Shown here one piece after another: positions 8,928 to 18,300 of a DNA stretch of 64,000 nucleotides. The stretch's first letter is position 1; the number at the start of each line of letters is the position of its first letter. A model generated the notes under the pieces. It searched no databases. It saw only the letters and a program-made list of their open reading frames with translations, and was not told the origin of the DNA. The position numbers and the translations under genes are program-made. This DNA is from Bacillota bacterium (GTDB taxonomy: Bacteria > Bacillota > Clostridia > Lachnospirales > Lachnospiraceae), in assembly GCA_023442465.1 (NCBI GenBank), contig JAEZZQ010000016.1:124001-188000 (forward strand), read 5' to 3'.

Positions 8928-9998
8928 TTAATCCTTGTTTTCCGTTTTATCATTTTTATCTTCTTCTATATTTTCCGCTTTATTTACCTTGGTTTTTTCC
9001 ATGTTATCATCTTTCTTTTGCTTATATCTGCGAAAGAATAATCTGCTGCTTTTATTATTCTTTCTCTTAAAGAAATGCTTGATAAGTATAACGGCCAGTA
9101 TAATAACTATCGCCCATACGACAATATAAGGCAGCCAGATGATCAAGTAGATAAAGAAATTTTTAATTCCATTTCCCACGCTGTTCATGGAGCTTATAAA
9201 TCCCACGGATATTCTCTCCCACGCGGATACTTGAAGGGACGGGGTCAGCACCTCTACCTCGCTGATCGTTAAGTATACAGTGGAATAATCCACCAGGTTA
9301 TCATAGGTGCGAAGCTGGGATTCCATGCTCTGAAGCTGGTAGCGTACTTCTGACAACCGGGATTCAATGGCAATGATATCCTCCATGCTTTCCGCCTTTT
9401 CAAGCAGTTCTAACAGCCGCTCCTGCTCTACCTCCAAAGCCTCTTTATGGCTCTCCGTGTCCACATACTGAAGGGTGATATCTTGCGTGTTCTCCGAGCG
9501 GCTTGTTACGTTAGAGATATCCGATACCGCTGTTACAAAATTATAAAGCTTTTCTCTGGGGATTCGAATCGTAAGGCTGGCGGATCTGTTGCTTTGCCCA
9601 TACCTGCTGCTTCCATTATAGACGTTCAGATTCTCCATGTAGCCGCCAAGCTCCGACACCTTGCTTTCCACCTTGGGAAGAAGCTCGTCGAAAACCTCTG
9701 TCTCTACGTCCAGGTTCACGGTCTTAATCAATTTACGATTGGCGGCCACAGAAACCTCTTCGGAAATCCCCCCTGCCTCTGTAGGTGCAGACTCCTCGCT
9801 GGCCATTGCATATTCTTGCACATATACGTCGTCTGAGGCATATCCCTCATAAGCAGCAGTACTTGCTTTCTGGGGCGCCACCGCGCTGTCCGCCGTGTAA
9901 GAGCCTGCACTTCCACAGCCTGCGAAGCCAAGCACTGTTATGCCCGCTATTGCTATCCGCAGCTTATATTTCCAGTTCCTCTTCCATAATTTTTCCAT
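8928..9998 (-). CDS. DUF4349-type membrane-anchored lipoprotein
   Basis: A 356-residue protein with an N-terminal signal and lipobox (VLGFAGCGSAG). A long central part is typical of DUF4349 (RKLIKTVNLDVET, ELGGYMENLNVY, ASLTIRIPREKLYNFV, then a coiled coil around EALEVEQERLLELLEKAESM). It ends with YLTISEVE, a membrane helix (IIWLPYIVVWAIVIILAVIL) and a highly charged cytoplasmic tail rich in Lys/Asp/Glu. Having both a lipobox and a C-terminal membrane helix is normal for the family. Function unknown. A hairpin repeat (10004-10040) sits directly before its ribosome site. Confidence 0.9.
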   Translation of the reverse strand: MEKLWKRNWKYKLRIAIAGITVLGFAGCGSAGSYTADSAVAPQKASTAAYEGYASDDVYVQEYAMASEESAPTEAGGISEEVSVAANRKLIKTVNLDVETEVFDELLPKVESKVSELGGYMENLNVYNGSSRYGQSNRSASLTIRIPREKLYNFVTAVSDISNVTSRSENTQDITLQYVDTESHKEALEVEQERLLELLEKAESMEDIIAIESRLSEVRYQLQSMESQLRTYDNLVDYSTVYLTISEVEVLTPSLQVSAWERISVGFISSMNSVGNGIKNFFIYLIIWLPYIVVWAIVIILAVILIKHFFKRKNNKSSRLFFRRYKQKKDDNMEKTKVNKAENIEEDKNDKTENKD

Positions 9999-10003
9999 AA
10001 TAA

Positions 10004-10040
10004 CTCCTATCTATGTGCTTTAGCACACGTATAAATCAGG
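10004..10040 (-). repeat. Leader hairpin repeat, copy I (before DUF4349 gene)
   Basis: Minus strand: TGATTT, then a GTGC-TAAA-GCAC hairpin, then AGATAGGAG, which includes the ribosome site. The same arrangement occurs at 60081-60118 before an unrelated ABC gene. The stem bases differ in a paired manner (T-A here, C-G there next to the common GTGC/GCAC core). Confidence 0.65.
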
Positions 10041-10127
10041 ATGTTGAAAAAATCTTTTGTATTTTCAACCTAATTCCCCATTCTTCCCATACCCGCCTAT
10101 TTTGCCCCGGATATGATATATGATCCA

Positions 10128-13073
10128 TTAATGAAAAAGAGGTTCGATATTCATGAACATCGCTTCGTTTTCTTTCAGCTTTTCCTCATTTCCCACCACA
10201 CATAGGCAATCCTCTTTCATAAAGGCTCTGATATATTCCGACAATCCTCTTATAGTTTCTGCCGTCGTGGCAAGTAACTCATCCCTCTCTTGCTGCACTC
10301 TGTCGAAGGACAGTTTTGTCAGGTAGCCTCCCATGGAATAAACTCCTTTAGTAGCCGGCGTCATGGGCACATCCAGATCGCTGATGGCTCCGATGATGAA
10401 CTGGGTAATCGTCCTCTCGTCCGCTTCAAAGGTGCTGATATATCCCGCAGCATTCTCGTATACCTCCACTGTCTTCTCCAAATTGGGGTCTCTGTAGGAT
10501 ACGAAATAGCTGTCTCCTGATTTGCCGAAATTGCACATGCAGCCGTAGGCGCCGCCCTTTACCCTCACTCTGTTCCAAAGGTAATCATAGCCCATCATCA
10601 CCTTAAGCACCTTAAGCGCTCCGGTGTAAGGAAGTCCTTCGTGGATAAAGTTACCCGCACGGCATACGAACTGTATCTGCGAGGAGGTAAGGTAACCTTC
10701 GTTCTTCCTTACAAGTCTCGGCTGAAATTTCTTTTTCTCCACGGGAGAAGTATATAAATCCTTTTTAAATGCTCTCACCATGGCTTCGATTCCCGGATAT
10801 TCCTTTTCTGTTGCAGTGTAATCCATCATGAGGTTTTCGGGACGGAAGATATATTCCGTAAGCTGTTTTAATTTCTGGGTCAAATCGGTCTTTTCTTTTT
10901 CAAACTGCGATTCCAGCGTCTCCAGCAAACGATACTGCGGTATTCCGCTTATCTGTTCTGCCACTGCTGCCGTGCCCGAGATATAAGACAATGCCCGTAT
11001 AGCCGCCAGGGAATGTCCCGAGGAGGTCATGGTCGCCTGCATTCTGGACTGTACCTCCGCAATGATTTCATATAAACGCTTCGTATCGTCGAACTTGGAA
11101 TGCAGCGCAATCTCTTCTACCAGCCGAAAGGCTTCCTCCAAATTTTCATACAGCACTTTTGCTTTGATTTCGAACTTTATGCAGTAATCATCCAGATTCA
11201 GCGCATTGGAATAAGTATTCACTACCATATCAATGCCGCCGGTCCTTATATTCGTCTCGTGGTATAAATCACCGTAGCTGTAATTTTGCGTATCCACCAT
11301 GCCCAGCACCTGCTTTAATATGCCGATATAGGGAAACAGCTCTTCCGGCACGCTGCCGATGTCGAAGACAAACCGCAGGTAGCCGATGCCGTTTGTAAAT
11401 ATATCGTGAAACAAAATCAGGGTATCGTCCGAATACCGCTCCTCGTTGACAAAATCCTCCGCTTCCTTTTTCATATCCTCTCTCGTCAAAAGCGGTATCT
11501 TCTCCAAATCCTCCTTGGAGCTGGGCTCCTCCTGATAGCGCTCCAGCGCCTTCGTTTCCTCTATGATTCTCTCTATAGCCTGCTCACTTAAAGTTTCCTT
11601 ATATTCCTGAAGCTCCTTTTGCAGGGCTGCCTCTTTCTTCGAGGTCAGACCCTTCTGGGGTGAGAGTACCACTACCGTCTTATGGGTGTTATTAAGGAGA
11701 TATTTTTTAACCAGTCCTTCGTAATATCCCGTTTCTATTTCTTTTTTGAGTGCCGCAAAGGTATCGTTCGCCTCCACATGGATCAATGGCTTTTCCTCGT
11801 CGTAAAGCCAGCTGTCAAGTGCCTGCAGTCCCAGGATGAGTCCCTTCGGATAAGAACCGAAGTCCGATTCCCTGTATTTGAACTCGAAATAATTAAGGCC
11901 TGCTGCCAGCGCCTTTTTATCGATTCCGCTTTCTGCCTGCCCAGCCAGTACCTCTTCGATAGTACGCACGAACTCTTCCTTACGGGAAAGGTCCGTATTC
12001 TTAGCTACTACGGAAAAGAAGGGCTGCATGATCCCGTTATCGTAGGTGCTGTATATTTCCTTGCCGATTCCCTTATCCGTCAGCGCCTGCTTCAAGGGAG
12101 CACCCGGTGCGGAGCAAAGAGCATAATCCAGCACTTGAAAGGCGATATACAGCTTTCTGTCCAAATTGTCGCCGATTACGGTATTATAGGTCAGGTAAGT
12201 ATTTTCCTTCTCAGACTCATCTTCCATAATCGAATATTCCTTGTATATTTCCCTCGGCGCTTCAAATGCCTCCTGAAGCTTGATCTGGGAGTCTATGCTA
12301 AGGGCCTCGAAGCGGGATAAATATTCCTCATCGATAAAGCGCAGCTTCTGCGCCATATCCATATCGCCGTATAAATAAATATAGCTGTTGGACGGATGAT
12401 AATACCTTCTGTGGAAATCCAGAAAATCCTCATAGGTAAGAGCAGGAATCACGTCCGGATCTCCTCCCGATTCGGTGCCGTAAGGCGTATCCGGGAAAAG
12501 GGAATTAAGAACCTCTCTGTCCAGAACATCATCCGGAGAGGAAAAGGCCCCTTTCATCTCGTTGTAAACCACTCCGTTAAGGGTCAGCTCATCCTCCGCA
12601 CTTTCCAGCTCGTAGTGCCAGCCTTCCTGCCTGAATATCTTCTCCTCCTTGTAAATATTGGGATAAAATACCGCATCCAGATAAATGTGCATTAAATTCT
12701 GAAAATCCTTATCGTTGCAGCTCGCTACCGGATAAACGGTCTTATCGGGATAAGTCATCGCATTTAGAAATGTATTCAAAGAACCCTTCACTAATTCTAT
12801 AAACGGGTCTTTTACCGGAAAATTTCTGGAGCCGCAAAGCACCGTATGCTCCACGATGTGTGCCACCCCTGTGCTATCCGCAGGCGGGGTGCGAAAGCCA
12901 ATATAAAAAACTTTATTATCGTCCTCGTTTAATAATACGGTAATCCTCGCTCCCGTCTTCTTATGGCGAAGAAGTGCTCCGGAGGAATTCAAGTCTCCTA
13001 CTTCTCTCGCCTCTATAATTTCATAGCCTTCCAAATCCTTTATATTTTGCTTCAGCTCTTCTATATTTCTCAT
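10128..13073 (-). CDS. M16C-family zinc metallopeptidase (PreP/insulinase-like)
   Basis: A 981-residue protein with the inverted zinc motif HIVEH at residues 72-76 and a downstream Glu in NEMKGAFSSPDDV near 165, the signature of M16 peptidases. It begins with the GYEIIEAREV segment and includes DSTGVAHIVEHTVLCGS and DPFIELVKGSLNTFLNAMT, typical of the PreP/Cym1 subfamily (M16C), in which two homologous halves form a closed chamber that degrades peptides. Length matches. No signal peptide is seen, so it should be cytoplasmic. It has its own promoter at 13150-13178. Confidence 0.93.
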   Translation of the reverse strand: MRNIEELKQNIKDLEGYEIIEAREVGDLNSSGALLRHKKTGARITVLLNEDDNKVFYIGFRTPPADSTGVAHIVEHTVLCGSRNFPVKDPFIELVKGSLNTFLNAMTYPDKTVYPVASCNDKDFQNLMHIYLDAVFYPNIYKEEKIFRQEGWHYELESAEDELTLNGVVYNEMKGAFSSPDDVLDREVLNSLFPDTPYGTESGGDPDVIPALTYEDFLDFHRRYYHPSNSYIYLYGDMDMAQKLRFIDEEYLSRFEALSIDSQIKLQEAFEAPREIYKEYSIMEDESEKENTYLTYNTVIGDNLDRKLYIAFQVLDYALCSAPGAPLKQALTDKGIGKEIYSTYDNGIMQPFFSVVAKNTDLSRKEEFVRTIEEVLAGQAESGIDKKALAAGLNYFEFKYRESDFGSYPKGLILGLQALDSWLYDEEKPLIHVEANDTFAALKKEIETGYYEGLVKKYLLNNTHKTVVVLSPQKGLTSKKEAALQKELQEYKETLSEQAIERIIEETKALERYQEEPSSKEDLEKIPLLTREDMKKEAEDFVNEERYSDDTLILFHDIFTNGIGYLRFVFDIGSVPEELFPYIGILKQVLGMVDTQNYSYGDLYHETNIRTGGIDMVVNTYSNALNLDDYCIKFEIKAKVLYENLEEAFRLVEEIALHSKFDDTKRLYEIIAEVQSRMQATMTSSGHSLAAIRALSYISGTAAVAEQISGIPQYRLLETLESQFEKEKTDLTQKLKQLTEYIFRPENLMMDYTATEKEYPGIEAMVRAFKKDLYTSPVEKKKFQPRLVRKNEGYLTSSQIQFVCRAGNFIHEGLPYTGALKVLKVMMGYDYLWNRVRVKGGAYGCMCNFGKSGDSYFVSYRDPNLEKTVEVYENAAGYISTFEADERTITQFIIGAISDLDVPMTPATKGVYSMGGYLTKLSFDRVQQERDELLATTAETIRGLSEYIRAFMKEDCLCVVGNEEKLKENEAMFMNIEPLFH

Positions 13074-13149
13074 ACTAACTGTCGTTCTCCTTTTCCCGTC
13101 CGCTTCTTTTCTCTTTTTTCTCCATTTTCAATGGGCTAAAAGCAATTTT

Positions 13150-13178
13150 ATCATATCATACTCTATCATTTTTAGCAA
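13150..13178 (-). promoter_or_regulatory. Promoter for the M16C peptidase gene
   Basis: On the minus strand TTGCTA (13173-13178), 17-base spacer, TATGAT (13150-13155), about 75 bases before the start codon. Confidence 0.65.
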
Positions 13179-13219
13179 AATAGAAAAACATATGCAAAAC
13201 AAAACTTACTTGTAATATA

Positions 13220-13388
13220 AACCGCTCGTTACGGTTCACTCCGTTCTCAGCAACGCATGATTTCTGCAATGCAAAAATTTTGCATATAAATTCGCTCTGC
13301 GAAGCACAGCTTTTGTTCCGCGCATAGCTGCGCATCTATCTTTCTTTAATAGGAGCACTTTCTTATTAAAGAAAAGTAACAACCGCTC
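13220..13388. repeat. Chimeric type-A/type-B mobile element (13228-13380) with perfect 8-bp target duplication
   Basis: The left end GTTACGGTTCAC and the first internal arm (GCATGATTTCTGC) belong to the type-A family. The right half (AGCTTTTGTT, TGCGCA repeats, hairpin TTTCTTTAATA 13341-13351 with TATTAAAGAAA 13364-13374) belongs to type B. The right end is AAGTAAC. AACCGCTC precedes (13220-13227) and follows (13381-13388) the element. The right copy forms one arm of the terminator of the downstream sigma-like gene. This occupies the 360-base gap between the peptidase and that gene. Confidence 0.9.
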
Positions 13389-13413
13389 TCCGCCAAGTAG
13401 ACAGAGAGCGGTT
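13381..13413 (-). terminator. Terminator of the sigma-like/rhomboid-like genes
   Basis: Stem AACCGCTCT (13381-13389) / AGAGCGGTT (13405-13413), 22 bases past the stop codon at 13436. The mobile element begins immediately after it, replacing the original T-rich tail. Confidence 0.75.
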
Positions 13414-13435
13414 TATTGTATAAGGGCCGCATATT

Positions 13436-14173
13436 TTACTGCTTTTCAATATATTCGATATTATCTCCGCTCATGCGGATCGCTTCCAGAATAATCTCCT
13501 CTGACAGCTTGCCCTCTTGCGAAAGCTCAGCCACCGTCACCTTTCTTTCCAGTACCTGCGCAAGCTCTCTGGCCTGATCTGCCACTATATTGACCTTATC
13601 TAATACCAATTTATCCGTCTGCTTTTCCTGAAGGCTTCCTGCAATATGATCCTCCATGGCGTCCATAATCATCTTACCCAGCATCCCCTGTGCCTCATGA
13701 GCATGCTCCAGGCAACCCAGCATTCCTACTCCCATCGCTAAGGCCAGGTTACCTTCTCCGATCAAATCCTCCAGATAGGCACCTTGCCCGCCGTACAGCT
13801 TGGCGATTTCCACCACCTCAGGTAGGTAAAGCTCCGTAAGCCGGGCCTGAGCCTGAATATCTCCCGCCATCGCAGACAAGGTAATCGCCTCCCTCTCTCC
13901 TGCCGTCGTTTGTTCAAGGTGCTTCAGCTCCTCCAGATAGGCTTCCAGATAATCGGCTTCCTCCTTTGTCAGGTATTCTTCCGCATCCACCGGCTCCCCT
14001 ATACCTATTCTTTGCTTTTTTAAATAATCGGTGACAAGCTCCATCTGCTCTTTGGATAGTTCCATTTCCTTAAAAGCAGCCGCTATCTGCTCCTGTTCTA
14101 TGCAGTTTCCCTGCTCTTTTGCGGTCCTCTTCAATTCCTCCAAAGCATTTGCGAACAGAATCTCCTTATTCAT
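13436..14173 (-). CDS. Truncated sigma-70-like protein
   Basis: A 245-residue acidic protein. Residues 1-55 (ALEELKRTAKEQGNCIEQEQ, then LVTDYLKKQRIGI) resemble sigma region 1.1. Residues about 105-150 (GDIQAQARLTELYLPEVVEI, then YLEDLIGEGNLALAMGV) resemble regions 2.1-2.2, which contact core polymerase. Residues about 190-245 (ARELAQVLERKVTVAELSQE) resemble region 3. The aromatic -10-recognition segment (2.3-2.4) and region 4 are not visible. It may bind core RNA polymerase without specific promoter recognition; that is inference. It follows the rhomboid-like gene by 33 bases. Confidence 0.7.
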   Translation of the reverse strand: MNKEILFANALEELKRTAKEQGNCIEQEQIAAAFKEMELSKEQMELVTDYLKKQRIGIGEPVDAEEYLTKEEADYLEAYLEELKHLEQTTAGEREAITLSAMAGDIQAQARLTELYLPEVVEIAKLYGGQGAYLEDLIGEGNLALAMGVGMLGCLEHAHEAQGMLGKMIMDAMEDHIAGSLQEKQTDKLVLDKVNIVADQARELAQVLERKVTVAELSQEGKLSEEIILEAIRMSGDNIEYIEKQ

Positions 14174-14206
14174 TTTATAGCCATGCTCCTTTCATATTCC
14201 TGCTGC

Positions 14207-15067
14207 TTAATATAGCTTCACATGCTCATGTGTGAATAAATGCTCCTGACAGTATTCATAATTACCGTCGCATTTAGAGCAGAAACGGAATTCCAACTGG
14301 GGACTGTCCACTTCTGTTCTGCCGCAAATCGCGCATTTATGCTTGGTCACTCCCGTACTTCTTTTCACTTCTTTTTTAAATTCCTGACGGCGTTTTACCT
14401 GCTTCGGCGACATGTGGATATGGTTTTTCGATGTGAACCAGAATACGAGGAAGTTAAGCAAGGACGCTCCCATCGCAAATCTGCTGTAAACGCTTCCCGT
14501 AAGAAACTGTGCCCCCAACATTACCGCATATATAATTCCCAGCCACTTGATGCGCACCGGAATGATGAACATAAGAAGCACCTGGGACTCGGGAAAGGTC
14601 GCCGCAAACGCAAGGAAAATAGACATATTTACATAATATGTGCTGAAATAGAAGGATACTGCACTGAAGAAATCCTTCGCTCCGTAAGCCGCCATAATAT
14701 CACCGTTAAATATATAGCAATATGCCATCAGAAGAAAACTTCCGATTACCGTAAAGAGCATTCCTGAAAGCAGATAGACGTTATATCTGTAGGTTCCCCA
14801 GGACCTCTCCAAAGTCGTCCCGATGGAATAATAAAAGTAAAGCATAATCAACACAAAAAACAAATTGGAAGTATCCGGCGGCACAATGATCCAAGTGAGG
14901 ATTCTCCAAATCTGTCCATGCAGAATCTCATATGGGTTTAAGGTCAGATAAGATAAAAACAAAGGGTTTATCAAATTGATCAAATACCCTACTGCGTAGC
15001 ACATGATCAGCATCAGCGAAATGTTCTTAATCGCATACTTGCCGAACTTTCTTTCAAAATTACTCAT
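14207..15067 (-). CDS. Rhomboid-like membrane protein with C-terminal zinc ribbon
   Basis: Starting at ATG 15067 (GGAGG 11 bases upstream) the product is 286 residues with about six membrane helices. The stretch LHGQIWRILTW after the first helix and LERSWGTYRYNVYYL-like sequence resemble rhomboid proteases. The catalytic GxSG motif is not seen; the matching zone reads AAYGAKDFFSAV. The C-terminus carries KCAICGRTE and FRFCSKCDGNYEYC, two Cys pairs suggesting a zinc ribbon in the cytoplasm. It is therefore likely a non-catalytic rhomboid-family protein. An upstream extension of 20 residues is open but poorly supported. Confidence 0.7.
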   Translation of the reverse strand: MSNFERKFGKYAIKNISLMLIMCYAVGYLINLINPLFLSYLTLNPYEILHGQIWRILTWIIVPPDTSNLFFVLIMLYFYYSIGTTLERSWGTYRYNVYLLSGMLFTVIGSFLLMAYCYIFNGDIMAAYGAKDFFSAVSFYFSTYYVNMSIFLAFAATFPESQVLLMFIIPVRIKWLGIIYAVMLGAQFLTGSVYSRFAMGASLLNFLVFWFTSKNHIHMSPKQVKRRQEFKKEVKRSTGVTKHKCAICGRTEVDSPQLEFRFCSKCDGNYEYCQEHLFTHEHVKLY

Positions 15068-15244
15068 TTTTTCCGTATTCCTCCATTCTATGCCTAAAAA
15101 CATGCGACTATATTCTAACATTCCCATCTGTAAAAGTAAATAAACTCACACAGTTTTCACGAGATATAACAAAAATTTAACTTTCTGATTCTTTTTATTA
15201 CAAATTGTTTTAAAAAATATAATGAAAATATTCCGGCACCAACA

Positions 15245-15273
15245 TTGCATTTTGTAGTTACGTGTCGTATAAT
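15245..15273 (+). promoter_or_regulatory. Promoter for the dehydratase/activase gene
   Basis: TTGCAT (15245-15250), 17-base spacer, TATAAT (15268-15273). This gives a leader of about 88 bases before the ATG at 15368, with a GGAAAGGG ribosome site. Confidence 0.8.
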
Positions 15274-15367
15274 GATTGGGCATGTCTGAGGACTATCCGC
15301 TATATATTATAAATAGGAAAGCTCAGGCTTTAACATGTCTAAATATTAAAAGGAAAGGGCGGATACT

Positions 15368-18300
15368 ATGAGTGAATTACGCTATACTTTGGGAATTGAT
15401 ATCGGTTCGACCACTGTAAAAATAGCCATTTTAAACGATGCCCATGAAATATTGTTTTCAGATTACGAAAGGCATTTTGCAAACATCCGTGAAACGTTAT
15501 CAAACTTATTGCAAAAGGCATACGATCAGCTTGGAGATATCGAGCTGCATCCAATGATTACAGGCTCGGGAGGACTTACCTTAGCCAATCATCTGAAGGT
15601 TCCCTTTGTGCAGGAGGTCATTGCTGTCTCCACCACGCTGCAGGAGCTGGCTCCTCAGACTGACGTAGCGATAGAGCTGGGCGGAGAGGATGCGAAGATC
15701 ATTTATTTCGAAGGGGGAAATGTGGAGCAGCGTATGAACGGCATCTGTGCCGGAGGTACCGGCTCCTTTATCGACCAGATGGCTTCTCTGTTACAGACGG
15801 ATGCCTCGGGCCTTAACGAATATGCCAAAGAGTATCATTCCCTATATACCATCGCCGCAAGATGCGGTGTATTTGCCAAATCGGACATTCAGCCTCTCAT
15901 TAACGAAGGTGCCACCAAAGAAGACCTTTCCGCTTCTATTTTCCAAGCAGTTGTCAACCAGACGATTTCCGGCCTGGCCTGCGGCAAGCCGATCAGAGGA
16001 CATGTTGCTTTCTTAGGAGGTCCTCTTTACTTTTTATCCGAGCTGAAGGAGGCTTTTATCCGTACTCTGAAACTGGATGAAGAGCACATTGTAAATACAG
16101 AACATTCTCACCTCTTTGCCGCCATCGGTTCCGCCTTGAACGCAAAGGAAGATGTATTTTACTCCATGGAGGAGATGGTCTTAAAGCTTTCCTCCGACAT
16201 AAAAATGGACTTTGAAGTGGAACGTATGGAACCGCTTTTTGAAAACGAAGCATCCTATATGGAATTCAAGAACAGACATTCCGTACATCACGTAGCCACC
16301 TCGGACCTGGCATCCTATCATGGAAATTGTTTTCTCGGCATCGATGCCGGAAGCACCACTACCAAAGTGGCTCTCGTAGCGGAAGACGGTTCACTTTTAT
16401 ATTCCTTCTACAGCAGTAACGATGGAAGCCCTTTGAAGACGGCAATCCGCTCCATCAAGGAGATTTATGCGCTGCTGCCTGAGGACGTGAACATCGTGCG
16501 TTCCTGTTCTACCGGATACGGAGAAGCGCTGATGAAAGCCGCATTTTTATTGGATGACGGTGAAGTGGAGACGGTGGCACACTATTATGCCGCTGCCTTT
16601 TTCGACCCTTCCGTAGATTGCATTCTCGATATCGGCGGTCAGGACATGAAGTGCATCAAAATCAAAAATCATACCGTAGACAGCGTACAGCTTAATGAAG
16701 CATGTTCTGCGGGCTGCGGTTCTTTTATAGAGACCTTCGCAAAATCGTTGAACTACAGTGTAGAGGATTTCGCTCAGGCCGCATTGTTCGCGGAGCACCC
16801 TATCGACCTCGGAACCCGCTGTACCGTATTTATGAACTCCAAGGTAAAGCAGGCACAGAAGGAAGGCGCCAAGGTATCCGACATCTCTGCAGGACTTGCA
16901 TATTCCGTTATTAAAAACGCATTATTCAAGGTAATAAAAGTCGCAGATGCTTCGGAGCTGGGCACACACATCGTAGTGCAGGGCGGTACCTTTTATAACG
17001 ATGCGATCCTTCGCGGCTTCGAGAAAATTGCGGACTGCAAGGCAATTCGTCCTGACATCGCAGGCATCATGGGCGCTTTCGGCGCCGCTCTCATCGCCCG
17101 CGAACGTTATTCCAAGGATTACGATACATCCATGCTCTCTATCGAGCAGATAGGAGCACTCCAATTCGAAACAAGTATGGCGAAATGCAAGGGCTGTACG
17201 AACAACTGCCGCCTGACCATTAATAAATTCAGCGGCGGAAGACAATATATTTCCGGCAACCGCTGCGAACGCGGACTTGGAAAAACGAAGAATGAGGATG
17301 GTATCCCCAACCTCTTCGAATATAAACTAAAAAGAATATTCGGCTACGAGCCCCTTCCTGCCGACGAGGCGAAAAGGGGACGGGTAGGCATTCCAAGGGT
17401 TCTCAACATGTACGAGAATTATCCGTTCTGGCATACGTTCTTTACGAAGCTTGGTTATCAGGTGGTTCTCTCTCCTCTTTCCAACCACAACATTTATTCC
17501 CTCGGCATTGAATCCATTCCGAGTGAATCCGAGTGCTACCCGGCTAAGCTGGCCCACGGCCATGTGAGCTGGCTCATTCACAAAGGTGTGGATTTCATCT
17601 TCTATCCGGCTCTTTTTTATGAGCGCAATGAGTTCGAAGAGGCCAATAATCACTATAACTGTCCTATCGTAACCTCCTATTCGGAGAATATAAAAAATAA
17701 TGTGGAGGAAATCGGACACGGAGAAGCCGTCTTGCGTAATCCCTTCATGTCCTTCCGCGATGTAAAAACTATATCGGAGGCTTTAATCAAAGAATTTACG
17801 GAGATTCCTGCGGAGGAGATCATCGACGCAGTGGATGCCGGATGGAAGGAAATGGATCAGGCAAGGCTCGATATGATGAAAAAGGGTGAAGAAACTATAA
17901 AGTATCTGGAAGAAAACGGCAGACATGGTATCGTCCTTGCCGGACGTCCTTACCATATCGACCCTGAAATCAACCACGGCATTCCCGAACTTATCACCTC
18001 CTATGGCGTTGCTGTTCTGACAGAAGATTCCGTTTCCCATTTGGCGAGCCCGGAGCGGCCTCTTATCGTATCCGACCAGTGGATGTATCATTCGAGGCTG
18101 TATGCTGCGGCAAGCTACGTAAAAACAAGGGAGGATCTGGACCTGATTCAGCTGAATTCCTTCGGCTGCGGTCTGGACGCCGTTACGACTGATCAGGTGA
18201 GCGATATTCTTTCCGGGTCGGGTAAAATTTATACCTGCTTAAAAATCGACGAGGTAAACAACCTCGGTGCGGCAAGAATCCGTATCCGTTCCCTGCTTTC

